A DNA stretch of 64,000 nt from an uncultured Clostridia bacterium (GCA_902477755.1 CABSIK010000002.1:248001-312000), one strand, 5' to 3'. Numbered from the stretch's first letter, positions 44,942 to 53,139 are shown. Numbers and translations are program-made. Notes: generated from the sequence alone by a model not told the origin.

Positions 44942-45595
44942 ATGACAGAAGAAGAAAAAATTTTTGCAGGAAAGATGTTTGATCCAAGAAAACAGGAGTT
45001 AAAGGATATTAAGCATAAAGCCCATATTGCCTGTCAGAAATACAATGCTATGGATGAATATGATCCTGAAAGAAGTCCGATCATTCAGGAATTCATTGGA
45101 AAAATTGGGAAAGTATATTATTTTCAGGGACCTATTCAGTTCAATTATGGTTCCCACACATTTATTGGGGAGAACTTTTTTGCCAATTTTAATTTGACAG
45201 TTATGGATGATGCTCGGATATATATTGGTGATAATGTATGTTTTGGTCCGAATGTTTCTTTGATGGCAACGTCTCATCCGCTGATTTCACAGGAAAGAAT
45301 GGGGCTGGATGATGAAGGAAAAACCACCATGGCAGAATATGCTGATGAAATCCATATTGGAGATAATGTATGGATTGCCTGCAATACTGTTGTTATTGGT
45401 GGTGTGCATATCGGGAATAATGTTGTCATTGGGGCAGGCAGTGTGGTTACAAAGGATATTCCTGATAATTATCTGGCTTATGGCAATCCATGCAGACCCA
45501 TTCGCCCGATTACAGAGGCAGACAGCAAAAAGTCATTGATTTTGCCAGAGGATATGGAACACTTTTCTTATAATCTGAAAAAATTTGAGAAATAA
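44942..45595 (+). CDS. Maltose/galactoside O-acetyltransferase-like hexapeptide protein
   Basis: 217 residues. A short N-terminal Mac domain (MTEEEKIFAGKMFDPRKQEL) precedes a left-handed beta-helix with hexapeptide repeats (YIGDNVCFGPNVSL, HIGDNVWIACNTVVIGGVHIGNNVVIGAGSVV). The catalytic His is probably that of ATSHPL. It acetylates a sugar with acetyl-CoA; the physiological sugar is unknown. The ATG at 44942 is preferred (AAAGGAAGGTG upstream) over an in-frame ATG at 44909. Confidence 0.88.
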   Translation: MTEEEKIFAGKMFDPRKQELKDIKHKAHIACQKYNAMDEYDPERSPIIQEFIGKIGKVYYFQGPIQFNYGSHTFIGENFFANFNLTVMDDARIYIGDNVCFGPNVSLMATSHPLISQERMGLDDEGKTTMAEYADEIHIGDNVWIACNTVVIGGVHIGNNVVIGAGSVVTKDIPDNYLAYGNPCRPIRPITEADSKKSLILPEDMEHFSYNLKKFEK

Positions 45596-45705
45596 AATAT
45601 CGCAAAATAGCACGGAAGAAATGTCTTTTTTTCCAGATACTTGTCCGATCGTATCATAGAAAAGATGTTTTTCGCATAGGATAAAAGAAAAACGGAGGGA
45701 AGAAC

Positions 45706-46260
45706 ATGCAATTTTTCCGTGCGATTTATTTGAAAAAGAAATATGTGGTTTTAGGTGTAGCAGTATTGGCTGCCATTGGCTTGGGGGTACATTTCTTGCC
45801 GCCAGCAGCAGAATACGCTTCTGCAGTGCTGACAGCTCAGACAAAACGTGAATTACCCATTTACTGTGTGCAGACAGATGAGAAAAAAGTGGCAGTTAGT
45901 TTTGATGCAGCCTGGGGAGCAGATGATACAGATGAACTGCTGCGGATTTTGGATGACAACGATGTAACGGCAACCTTTTTTCTTTGTGGATACTGGGTGG
46001 ATAAATATCCAGAAGAAGTAGAGAAAATTGCTGACGCAGGACATGATTTGGGCAATCATTCCGCAACACATCCCCACATGAGCACTTTATCGTCAGAGCA
46101 GATCACAGAGGAATTGCGGAGATGCCATCAGACAGTAAAAGAATTGACAGGAATTGATATGAATCTATTCCGTCCACCCTTTGGGGAATATAATGATACT
46201 GTTATCCGAACGGCAAAGGAAAACGGGTATTATTCTATCCAGTGGGATGTGGATACATAG
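45706..46260 (+). CDS. Polysaccharide deacetylase (PdaB-like), truncated by prophage insertion
   Basis: 184 residues. An N-terminal membrane anchor (KKKYVVLGVAVLAAIGLGVHFL) precedes a NodB deacetylase domain with SFDAAWGADDT (motif 1), NHSATHPH (motif 2 metal His) and RPPFGEYND (motif 3). The protein stops at WDVDT just where PdaB-type enzymes continue for about 60-70 more residues with the last two NodB motifs. The stop coincides with the start of prophage sequence, so this is the left part of a split gene. PdaB acts in spore cortex modification in Bacillus. AACGGAGGGAAG precedes the ATG. Confidence 0.85.
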   Translation: MQFFRAIYLKKKYVVLGVAVLAAIGLGVHFLPPAAEYASAVLTAQTKRELPIYCVQTDEKKVAVSFDAAWGADDTDELLRILDDNDVTATFFLCGYWVDKYPEEVEKIADAGHDLGNHSATHPHMSTLSSEQITEELRRCHQTVKELTGIDMNLFRPPFGEYNDTVIRTAKENGYYSIQWDVDT

Positions 46261-46270
46261 GAAACAAAAA
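46235..46270. other. Approximate left attachment site (attL) of the prophage
   Basis: The coding similarity to PdaB ends around TGGGATGTGGATAC (about 46243-46256), followed by TAG and AT-rich sequence up to the recombinase stop codon at 46303. The exact crossover cannot be placed without the right junction. Confidence 0.6.
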
Positions 46271-46275
46271 GAAAA

Positions 46276-46305
46276 GAGGAAAAGCGATTGCTTTTCCTCC
46301 TTTTA
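46276..46305. terminator. Terminator of the recombinase gene
   Basis: GGAAAAGC (46278-46285) / GCTTTTCC (46290-46297) with flanking pairs. On the minus strand it is followed by TTTTCTTTTTG. Confidence 0.75.
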
Positions 46306-47787
46306 TTTGAACCGAACATCCACGCCATCCTCACTCAAAACCACCCGGTCGATCATACTTTTTGCAATATCTTGCCGGTCTTCAAAAGACATGTTTTCCC
46401 AATCTTCCGCAGTAAAAGGAATGATTTCAACGGCATTGAATTCCGTCAGTGCTTCTGAATACTGATGAATCAGGAGCTGCTTTTCCCGGTGAAGGGTTTC
46501 GATTCTGCGGTTGATATATTCCGCAGAAATCTGGCTGACGTTTTCCAGTATGGAAATCAGATTTTCGATTTTGCTGTCAATGTCTGCGATTTTCTGTTGA
46601 TGTTGTTTGATGACATTGTTTTCCCGTTTTTCTCTTGCCAGATGGTAGGCTTCCGCTTCTTGGATGAGCCGTGCCTGCACTTGCGCTTCGATCTCCCGTA
46701 CTCGATGGGTCTGTTTTGCATCGCAGCATTTATGTAAATACTTCCCAGAGCAGACGAAGTAGGGGATACGCTCGTCTTTGGTACTGGCAAACCGGACGGA
46801 AAAAGCATAACCACAATGACCACATTTCACAAGCCCTGTGAGCCAGGAATGTTTCCCTTTTCCGGTGTTTTTGATCTGCCGATTTTTGGACAGCTTTTCC
46901 TGACAATAGAGAAATGTGCTACTGTCAACGATGCCGTTATGATGCCCAATGGCAAGGAGGTGATTGGATACGTCTTTATATTTCCGTTCGCTGGCATCCC
47001 GTTTGCCTACAAGAATGCAGCCGTGGGTGCCGTCAAAATCCTCTGGTTCGTTTGCCATAATGGCGCCTTTGGATTTGTAGTAATTGTAAATGGCAATATC
47101 CGCTTGGACGTAAGCAGGATTTTTCAAAATGCCGGAAAGTTTCACGCTGTCAAAGTTGACGCCGCCGGCAGAAAGGGCACCGCTGCGGATTAGGACTTTT
47201 TGAACATCTGCCAGACTGGTATAAGGCTGAGCATATGTATCAAAAATCTGGGACACGATTTCCAGATCAGAATTGGGTTCATAAATGGTGGCTTTCTTAC
47301 CATCTAATGTGGTACGCACCAGATTGTAGCCATAAGCGGCAGGACCGCCGCCCCAGGTGCCTTTTTTGACACGGGCATAATAGTTATCCCGGACACGTTC
47401 AGCGATGGTTTCACGCTCCAACTGGGCGAAAACAACGATGATATACAGCATAGCACGTCCCATGGGGGTGGAGGTATCAAACTTTTCCGTGGCAGAAACA
47501 AAGGAGATGCCGTTGTTTTCCAGCACATCAATGAAATCTGCGAAGTCCACGATGGAACGGCTGATTCTATCCAGACGATAGACCACCACTTTTTCAATCT
47601 GCCCCGTTTGGATGTCATGCATCATTTCCGTAAAGGCAGGGCGGTTGGTATTTTTGCCGGAATAACCGCTGTCCTCATAGATTTTGCACTCTTCCGAAAA
47701 GATTTCCCGTTTGGCAAAGGCAATCTGGCTTTCGATGCTGATGCTGTCTTTTTTGTCGATGGATTGTCTTGCGTAAATAGCTACCAT
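46303..47787 (-). CDS. Large serine recombinase (phage integrase)
   Basis: 494 residues. The resolvase-type catalytic domain (1 to about 150) has the nucleophile Ser9 in YARQSIDKKDS, YRLDRISRS and the ER...R helix. A recombinase domain (about 160-280) and a zinc ribbon (KCGHCGYAF ... KCCDAKQ, about 315-360) lead to a coiled-coil (about 385-445) that controls integration versus excision. It is read toward the host pdaB-like gene and ends about 45 bases from the junction, the usual place for an integrase. AAAGGAGGTC precedes the ATG. No excision factor is recognisable. Confidence 0.95.
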   Translation of the reverse strand: MVAIYARQSIDKKDSISIESQIAFAKREIFSEECKIYEDSGYSGKNTNRPAFTEMMHDIQTGQIEKVVVYRLDRISRSIVDFADFIDVLENNGISFVSATEKFDTSTPMGRAMLYIIVVFAQLERETIAERVRDNYYARVKKGTWGGGPAAYGYNLVRTTLDGKKATIYEPNSDLEIVSQIFDTYAQPYTSLADVQKVLIRSGALSAGGVNFDSVKLSGILKNPAYVQADIAIYNYYKSKGAIMANEPEDFDGTHGCILVGKRDASERKYKDVSNHLLAIGHHNGIVDSSTFLYCQEKLSKNRQIKNTGKGKHSWLTGLVKCGHCGYAFSVRFASTKDERIPYFVCSGKYLHKCCDAKQTHRVREIEAQVQARLIQEAEAYHLAREKRENNVIKQHQQKIADIDSKIENLISILENVSQISAEYINRRIETLHREKQLLIHQYSEALTEFNAVEIIPFTAEDWENMSFEDRQDIAKSMIDRVVLSEDGVDVRFK

Positions 47788-47842
47788 ACAAAAGACCTCC
47801 TTTTCCTATATTTAGGGTATAGCAAAAAGAGCGGTCTTATGA

Positions 47843-47926
47843 TACAATACAGTTGCGAAGTGTGGTTGTATTTTACGACCGCTTTATGAAATTCCCTTTC
47901 CTGTTGGCGCAGGAGAGGGGATTTTT
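47843..47926 (+). ncRNA. Candidate small RNA 2 (prophage)
   Basis: An extended -10, TGATACAAT (47840-47848), is followed by about 72 bases that end in a terminator hairpin of TTCCC/GGGGA type (about 47895-47920) and TTTTTAATT. Its sequence and layout match the unit at 48324-48427: GTTGT, then ACG and CGCTTT, then a C-rich/G-rich terminator stem. GCGGTC (47831-47836) is inversely repeated as GACCGC downstream. No open frame of note. Confidence 0.45.
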
Positions 47927-47931
47927 AATTA

Positions 47932-48306
47932 TCAAAGAATTTTTTCAGAAATCAGTTTTCCGAGTTTTACGATATCACTTTCTCCTGTGAATTCAAATTT
48001 CACTTTACCTAATCCAGAGAAATAGAGTTCCAATTCACTGTCTAAATCCAATACTCCAGCAGTTTCAATGGAAAAAGCCTGAATTTTGGAATAGGGTAAT
48101 GTGGAGAAATCTTTCTTTTTCCCGGTAATACCTTGAACATTTACGGAGATGATGCGCTTATTTGTGAAAATAACAAAGTCCCTGAGTGCCTGATATTCCC
48201 CGATCAGTTCTTCACCGTCAATAAATAAAGGCTGCACGGTGTCTTGGTTTGAAAATTTTTTTGTTTTGCTCAGTTTAAAAACAGCGCCGTTTTTGAAATC
48301 AATCAT
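47932..48306 (-). CDS. PH-domain protein (bacterial PH, YdbT/bPH type)
   Basis: 124 residues, soluble. Segments DGEELIGEYQALRDFVIFTNKRIISVNVQG and PYSKIQAFSIETAG are typical of bacterial pleckstrin-homology domains (the IFTNKRI strand and the W/L-Y-S-K-I turn). Function in the prophage is unknown; such proteins are frequent cargo. AAGGAGGAAAAACT precedes the ATG. It is flanked on both sides by the plus-strand small-RNA candidates. Confidence 0.75.
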   Translation of the reverse strand: MIDFKNGAVFKLSKTKKFSNQDTVQPLFIDGEELIGEYQALRDFVIFTNKRIISVNVQGITGKKKDFSTLPYSKIQAFSIETAGVLDLDSELELYFSGLGKVKFEFTGESDIVKLGKLISEKIL

Positions 48307-48323
48307 AGTTTTTCCTCCTTAAG

Positions 48324-48427
48324 TTGTAAAATATTGCAAAATGTGATATAGTGACCGAAAGGGAAAGTTGTGAGGAAACGGCTTTCTTTTCCCCTTGTGG
48401 CATTGGTGGTACCGCAGGGGGTTTTTA
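48324..48427 (+). ncRNA. Candidate small RNA 1 (prophage)
   Basis: A full promoter, TTGTAA (48324-48329), 17 bases, TATAGT (48347-48352) with TG upstream, is followed by about 69 bases. A first stem GAAAG / CTTTC encloses GTTGTGAGGAAACGG. A terminator follows: CCCCTTGTGG / CCGCAGGGG (about 48391-48420) and TTTTT (48422-48426). It runs opposite to the genes on both sides and ends five bases before the stop of the DUF4041 gene. Confidence 0.55.
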
Positions 48428-48431
48428 ATAT

Positions 48432-49724
48432 TTACATTTCTTTCATTTTCAAACTTTGACGATACTGTTCAGCATCTGCGAATTTTTTAAATTCAACGCT
48501 CTTATCAAAATTCTTTTTCACTGCTTCTTCGATTTCATCTAATGTAACACGGAAAAATTCTCTACGTTGATTTACCATGTTGATTTTTCTGTCTGAGAAT
48601 TCATTATGTAACGCAGCTTCCAGTTTTGGAGCATCATCAGAGAAGATCATAGCGTGAACATCGAAGTTGAAAGGAACAGAAGCATCACCCAATTCGTCTA
48701 CACGATCCTGCGGATCCAGACGACGTGTCATACCAATTTTATAAACATTTTCCCCAAAGGAGCCGATGTTTGAAATGATATATACATAACCGGCACGTTT
48801 GTTGGCTTCTCTATAATCGATGTCCTTCAGATTCTTTTCGATTTCAACCAGATGTGCTTTCAGTTCATCCAGCTTTTCTTTCCAAATTTCTTTATCAATA
48901 TCATCTTTTGCGGCAGCGTATGCACGTTCAGCTCTATCCAAAGCATTGGAGTAGTGGCGTTTTTCTTTTTCGATTGATTTTCTGGCTTCTTCTATTTCAC
49001 GCTGCAGTTTTGCTTCCTCACGCATCTGCTCACGAAGCATTTTCTGTTCTTCTTTTTCTTCTTGTTTTTTCTGTGCATATTCAAAAGCAAGGGCAAGCTC
49101 CTGTACTTTTAATTCATAATATTTCATAGAAATGGAAAGAGATATTATCGTGCCAAGTTTGGAAATGGCATCTTTGGAAGCAGTGATTTTCTTTAAGGAA
49201 GCGTCAAAGTTATTATATTTGACCTTAGAAATCACTTCATCACAGTCAGAGTTGAAAGCACGCAGGAAAAGTTTTTGCATATCTTTGACCATTTTTTTGC
49301 CTTGTGATGCACTATTGTTTACAGTCCAGTTGGTATTTGCTGTTACAGCGGTACCAGCTTTGATCATTTCTTTTTGCTGCTCTCTGATAGAATTTAGTTT
49401 TATTTTATATTGTGTGGAGTTGGCAAAGTCGTATCTGGGTTTGTATAAACCGAACTCCTGGAACAAAATTTCATCATCCAAGGTGATAATCAAATTCTTT
49501 TTATCTTTGATTTCTTTATCCAGTGTGGCAACAGCATGGTTCATGCGTGCAATTGTTTCGCCCAGAGTTTCTTTTTCTTCCTTCATAGAGTTAATCATTT
49601 GCCGAAGAGAATCAGCCTCCTGCATTTCAGGAGTAAACATAGACTTCATTTCTTCGATTTCTTTGTTGGATTTTTCCAATTCAGCTTTGTATTGCTTGCC
49701 TTTGAACATGTCTGTAAAACCCAT
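48432..49724 (-). CDS. DUF4041 protein with T5orf172/MUG113 (GIY-YIG-like) domain
   Basis: 430 residues. An N-terminal coiled coil (about 10-90), a DUF4041 region (about 90-210), a second long charged coiled coil (about 210-300) and a C-terminal GIY-YIG-type domain (GYVYIISNIGSFGENVYKIGMTRRLDPQDRVDELGDASVPFNFDVHAMIF, about 312-365). Such fusions are widespread on phages and plasmids, often near integrases; their role is not established. Nuclease activity is possible but the exact catalytic residues were not verified. Confidence 0.8.
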   Translation of the reverse strand: MGFTDMFKGKQYKAELEKSNKEIEEMKSMFTPEMQEADSLRQMINSMKEEKETLGETIARMNHAVATLDKEIKDKKNLIITLDDEILFQEFGLYKPRYDFANSTQYKIKLNSIREQQKEMIKAGTAVTANTNWTVNNSASQGKKMVKDMQKLFLRAFNSDCDEVISKVKYNNFDASLKKITASKDAISKLGTIISLSISMKYYELKVQELALAFEYAQKKQEEKEEQKMLREQMREEAKLQREIEEARKSIEKEKRHYSNALDRAERAYAAAKDDIDKEIWKEKLDELKAHLVEIEKNLKDIDYREANKRAGYVYIISNIGSFGENVYKIGMTRRLDPQDRVDELGDASVPFNFDVHAMIFSDDAPKLEAALHNEFSDRKINMVNQRREFFRVTLDEIEEAVKKNFDKSVEFKKFADAEQYRQSLKMKEM

Positions 49725-49780
49725 ATTTCATTCCCCCGATTTTGTTTTTATTAAAATTCCATATCACGTAGCATTACTGT

Positions 49781-50359
49781 TTAAGAAAAAGCTTCATTCA
49801 TACTGTTGGCAAAAGAGACCAGTCCGCCTGTGATGGCATCGGCTAAATCATCATCTGGTACGATGAGCCAGTTATTTTCGCCTTTGACCAGAGAGATATC
49901 CACTTCTTTGGTATAAGTCGTGTCTTTGTTATTGGCAATGGCAGAAATCATAGCTTCAGTGGATTTCTGTTCCAATTCTTCTTCAGACAATCCTGCGAAA
50001 GCCAGTGGAATCATTTCAGAGATTGCCTTACTCATGGCATTTGCCATATCCACGTTTGTGATGGATACTTTGACTGTTGCAGTGTCATCTTCTTCTGTGG
50101 AAGAAAGGATTTCAAAAGTCAGGTTTTCCACGAAAGCTTTGCCAGTTTCGTCATTTTCCAAATCGGAAATGGCATCATCTGCGGTATCTGTTGTTTCACT
50201 GGTATCATTCGTATACTTATCAATGGTTTCCAGATCAAGGCTCTGGAACGCTGTCAGATAGTTGGTGACAGCCGTTTCCGGAGATTCCCCGCCAGAGCAG
50301 CCAACAAAGGCAAATACCATCACCAAAGTTGTCAAAAAAGCAAGGATTTTTTTCAGCAT
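49781..50359 (-). CDS. Lipoprotein of unknown function (prophage cargo)
   Basis: 192 residues. A lipoprotein signal with lipobox FVGCSGG is followed by an NTF2-like or DUF4878/DUF5105-type region (PETAVTNYLTAFQSLDLETIDKY) and an acidic Thr/Asp-rich stretch. It is expected on the outer face of the membrane. A surface lipoprotein in a lysogeny region can act in superinfection exclusion, but that is only inference here. The ATG at 50359 follows GGGAGGA with better spacing than an ATG six bases earlier. Confidence 0.75.
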   Translation of the reverse strand: MLKKILAFLTTLVMVFAFVGCSGGESPETAVTNYLTAFQSLDLETIDKYTNDTSETTDTADDAISDLENDETGKAFVENLTFEILSSTEEDDTATVKVSITNVDMANAMSKAISEMIPLAFAGLSEEELEQKSTEAMISAIANNKDTTYTKEVDISLVKGENNWLIVPDDDLADAITGGLVSFANSMNEAFS

Positions 50360-50428
50360 ATACATTCCTCCCTGAATGGTTGCCACGTGATATGAAATTA
50401 CATACAGTGTTGTTTGCAAAAGAAAAAT

Positions 50429-50815
50429 TCAGTTTTCACGGAAATATTCTGCCAGATCTTCCAGCACCGGCAGGAAGCGGGTAGAAATATCTCTAGCGAT
50501 TTTTGCCGCGATCCGGTCATCGTATATATGAGAGGTGCGGTTTCTGGATTCCAGCATGTCCAGCCAGACGCTTTCGTCGTTGATCATTTGATTCCCGTAA
50601 GCGGTTTTCAGCACCTGCTTAGGAAAATTCAACTCATTTGCAACGCCCTGATCCAGCAGGTATTCCTTTGCGGCTTTCCAGGAAAGCTCAAAGGTAAATT
50701 CAAAACGCTGGATCATACCATCCCGAATGACATCATTATTGGGATGTTTCAAATGTTCTTCCACTGCTTCCCGCAGCCGTTGTACTGCCTGCAGGAAATT
50801 AGCAACTTTTTTCAT
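50429..50815 (-). CDS. HEPN-domain protein (HI0074/HepT-like toxin candidate)
   Basis: 128 residues, all-helical, of the nucleotidyltransferase-substrate-binding (HI0074) family. RFEFTFELSWKAAKEYLLDQG is the family hallmark, and RNRTSHIYDD contains the HEPN R-x4-H motif expected of RNase toxins. It overlaps the end of the MNT gene. The ATG at 50815 is tentative; starts up to 24 bases upstream are possible. Confidence 0.85.
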   Translation of the reverse strand: MKKVANFLQAVQRLREAVEEHLKHPNNDVIRDGMIQRFEFTFELSWKAAKEYLLDQGVANELNFPKQVLKTAYGNQMINDESVWLDMLESRNRTSHIYDDRIAAKIARDISTRFLPVLEDLAEYFREN

Positions 50816-51083
50816 ATAAAATGACACCATCCTTTTCAATGTTTTGGATCAGTTCTGGATTTGTATCTGGTGAGATATGAACCAGATCAAATTCCAGAAG
50901 GGTAGGTAGGTCGTCTATATCAGACCAGAAAGACGATTGATCTTTTTCTGAAATCCCGTATATGGCAAGATCGATATCACTGCGTTCTTTGTGATCGCCT
51001 CTGGCACGGGAGCCAAAAAGAACGATTTTATCCGCATGGTATTTTTCGCCAAGAAGGGCGATGAGATGAAATATCTGTTCCAT
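50799..51083 (-). CDS. MNT minimal nucleotidyltransferase (antitoxin candidate)
   Basis: 94 residues. The Pol-beta-type motif GSRARGDHKERSDIDLAIYG (Gly-Ser and Asp-x-Asp) is intact, with a further Asp in FDLVHIS. MNT antitoxins inactivate partner HEPN RNases, in known cases by polyadenylylating the toxin. GGAGGTATTGT precedes the ATG. It overlaps the HEPN gene by 17 bases, so the pair is translationally coupled. Confidence 0.88.
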   Translation of the reverse strand: MEQIFHLIALLGEKYHADKIVLFGSRARGDHKERSDIDLAIYGISEKDQSSFWSDIDDLPTLLEFDLVHISPDTNPELIQNIEKDGVILYEKSC

Positions 51084-51098
51084 ACAATACCTCCGAGA

Positions 51099-52250
51099 TT
51101 ATTCAAAACATTGCATTAAGTCGGATTCTTTTAAAATTACGATGGGATGACCATTTTCCTGCATTTCAAGGGCTTTTGAAACTTTTGCTCCATAGTTTCC
51201 AAATTTCCAGTTATCACTACCAGCTCCACCAACAATCAAATAATCTGTTTTTTTCGTCACACCACTTTTGCAGATTCCGCCTTTCTCTGTAATTTTTGCT
51301 TCGACTTCTTTTTTAGAACCAGAAGTAAAATCACCAGAAAGTACAAAAATTTTTTCGGAAAAAATGATATTGCAGTTACAACATCCAGTTTCCATTGGAT
51401 TTACAAATTGCTTCAAGAGGAAAAGCATTTGCTCTCTTTCATCATCAGATATTATATTATCTTCAAAAATGCTGTCACACAATTCGGAAATTTTATCAAA
51501 AGGATAGTAACCTGCAAGATCAGGATGATTAGATATCCAGTCAGATAGATCTGTAATTTCTTGTATATCTACTTCTCCATCGGAAATGATAGACGCAGCG
51601 TAGGATTTTAGTTCTTGCATGGCAATCGTGTTATCGCTATACTTTGTCTGGAATTTAGTATAAAAAGTCCTGTTTACATTTAACTTTGAAAACGGATGTA
51701 CGTATTGTTGATAGTGTTTACACAGATCTTGGAAGTGTACTGTATCATGATTTTTTAGAATTTGTATGAGAATGTTGGCAACTGTAGTTGAATCGTCTAA
51801 CGCATTGTGATGTGTTCCAATATCAACTGAAAAATAGGCAGCGGATGATTCTAAGTTGTAGGAACTTAATGAACTATCAGATTCACGTCTGATGATATTG
51901 ATGCTATCTATATAATCAAAATCAGGCAGAGGAATAGAATAGCGATCCAGACAGCAACGAAGAACAGACATGTCAAATTGTGCATTATGAGCGACAATAA
52001 AACAAGAATGTTCAAAATAATCTTTGATATTGTTCCATATATCTGCGAAGGAGTATTCGTTTTTCACCATATCATAAGTAATGCCATGAATATTTGTGTT
52101 TTTGATATCAAATTCAGGCGTTGGTGGATTGATCAAAAAATATTCCCTTTTGATAATTTCGCAATCCTTTACAGCGGTAATGCCAATAGAGCAGGCGCTA
52201 TCCATATTTTTATTCGCAATCTCGAAGTCAACGGTAATAAAATCGTACAT
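51099..52250 (-). CDS. DEDDh 3'-5' exonuclease with C-terminal BRCT domain
   Basis: 383 residues. The exonuclease domain (1 to about 165) has ITVDFEIAN (Asp, Glu), AHNAQFDMSVLR (Asp) and THHNALDDS (His, Asp), the full DEDDh set of DnaQ-like enzymes. A helical linker (about 190-285) contains a CCNC cluster. The C-terminal BRCT domain (about 300-383) shows FVLSGDFTSGSKKEVEAKITEKGG and TDYLIVGG as in NAD-dependent ligases. It may trim DNA ends during phage recombination or defence. The ATG at 52250 has GGGGTG upstream. The gene is AT-richer than its neighbours. Confidence 0.85.
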   Translation of the reverse strand: MYDFITVDFEIANKNMDSACSIGITAVKDCEIIKREYFLINPPTPEFDIKNTNIHGITYDMVKNEYSFADIWNNIKDYFEHSCFIVAHNAQFDMSVLRCCLDRYSIPLPDFDYIDSINIIRRESDSSLSSYNLESSAAYFSVDIGTHHNALDDSTTVANILIQILKNHDTVHFQDLCKHYQQYVHPFSKLNVNRTFYTKFQTKYSDNTIAMQELKSYAASIISDGEVDIQEITDLSDWISNHPDLAGYYPFDKISELCDSIFEDNIISDDEREQMLFLLKQFVNPMETGCCNCNIIFSEKIFVLSGDFTSGSKKEVEAKITEKGGICKSGVTKKTDYLIVGGAGSDNWKFGNYGAKVSKALEMQENGHPIVILKESDLMQCFE

Positions 52251-52317
52251 AAAGACACCCCATCTCATAAAAAGATTAAAATCTGTTTTTATATCAATTT
52301 GAGCTAAAGCACATAGT

Positions 52318-52992
52318 CTATTTTACTGCACTCAAAAAAGCAATAGCTTTTCCAATGATACGTACTTTGTTCATATCGTTTTCAAAGAATATCATGTCCT
52401 GGTAGTTAGGGTTTTCAGCGCAAAGGCGGATCTTATCATCAGAAACATAAACCCGTTTCAAAGTCGCTTGACTTTCTGAGCAGTCATCCATAAGAACGGC
52501 TGCGATCTCTCCGTTATCCACCATGTCCTGTTTACGAATAAAGACGATGTCCCCATCCATAATGCGTGCATTGATCATGCTGTCGCCTTGGCAGCGAAGG
52601 GCAAAGTCTGCATGGACATCTGAATCCATATCTACATAAGATTCAATATTTTCCGTTGCCAGGATTGGTTCCCCACAGGCGATCGTGCCAAGTAGGGGGA
52701 CTTTTTTTGTTTTTGGCAGAGGAAAGATATTTGGAAATAAAGAAGTGTCAATAAAATTGGTTGAGGGAATTTCCATATCATCAGATTTTCCGATAAGCCA
52801 AGCCGGATTTACATTTAATACTCTGGCAAAGGATTCTACAACAGGTAATTTAATATTCTGTATTTTTGCGGTTTCATATCTTTGTACAGTGGAACGAGCA
52901 ACGCCGGAGGCTTCAGCCACATCTTGAAGGCTCATCCCTCTCAGTTCGTCACGTGCATATTTTAATCGTTCGCCTATTATTTTTCTATCCAT
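52318..52992 (-). CDS. CI-like phage repressor (XRE plus S24 peptidase)
   Basis: 224 residues. An N-terminal HTH (LQDVAEASGVARSTVQRYETAK) is followed by a LexA/CI-type S24 domain. The self-cleavage site is Cys-Gly in LGTIACGEPI, the catalytic Ser is in QGDSMINARIMDGD, and the Lys is in SQATLKRVY. It should hold the prophage silent until RecA-stimulated cleavage. AAAAGGAGG precedes the ATG. It faces a Cro-like gene across an operator-rich gap. Confidence 0.93.
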   Translation of the reverse strand: MDRKIIGERLKYARDELRGMSLQDVAEASGVARSTVQRYETAKIQNIKLPVVESFARVLNVNPAWLIGKSDDMEIPSTNFIDTSLFPNIFPLPKTKKVPLLGTIACGEPILATENIESYVDMDSDVHADFALRCQGDSMINARIMDGDIVFIRKQDMVDNGEIAAVLMDDCSESQATLKRVYVSDDKIRLCAENPNYQDMIFFENDMNKVRIIGKAIAFLSAVK

Positions 52993-53015
52993 AGGAATGC
53001 CTCCTTTTAATTAGA

Positions 53016-53044
53016 ATTGTATCACTGAAAATTGCATAGTGCAA
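53016..53044 (-). promoter_or_regulatory. Repressor promoter (leftward) with operator O1
   Basis: On the minus strand: TTGCAC, 17 bases, TACAAT. The -35 overlaps operator TTGCATAGTGCAA (53032-53044). Confidence 0.75.
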
Positions 53045-53072
53045 GATAAAAAATAAAATATTTTAATATTTG

Positions 53073-53114
53073 TTGCATAATGCTATTGACAATAATGTTG
53101 CACAGTGCTACAAT
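53073..53114 (+). promoter_or_regulatory. Early rightward promoter with operators O2 and O3
   Basis: TTGACA (53086-53091), 17 bases, TACAAT (53109-53114). TTGCATAATGCTA (53073-53085) abuts the -35 and TTGCACAGTGCTA (53098-53110) fills the spacer. With O1 and a fourth copy at 53348-53360 they share the form TTGCRYARTGCWA. Confidence 0.8.
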
Positions 53115-53139
53115 CGAGAAAATGAAAGGGGTGACAACT

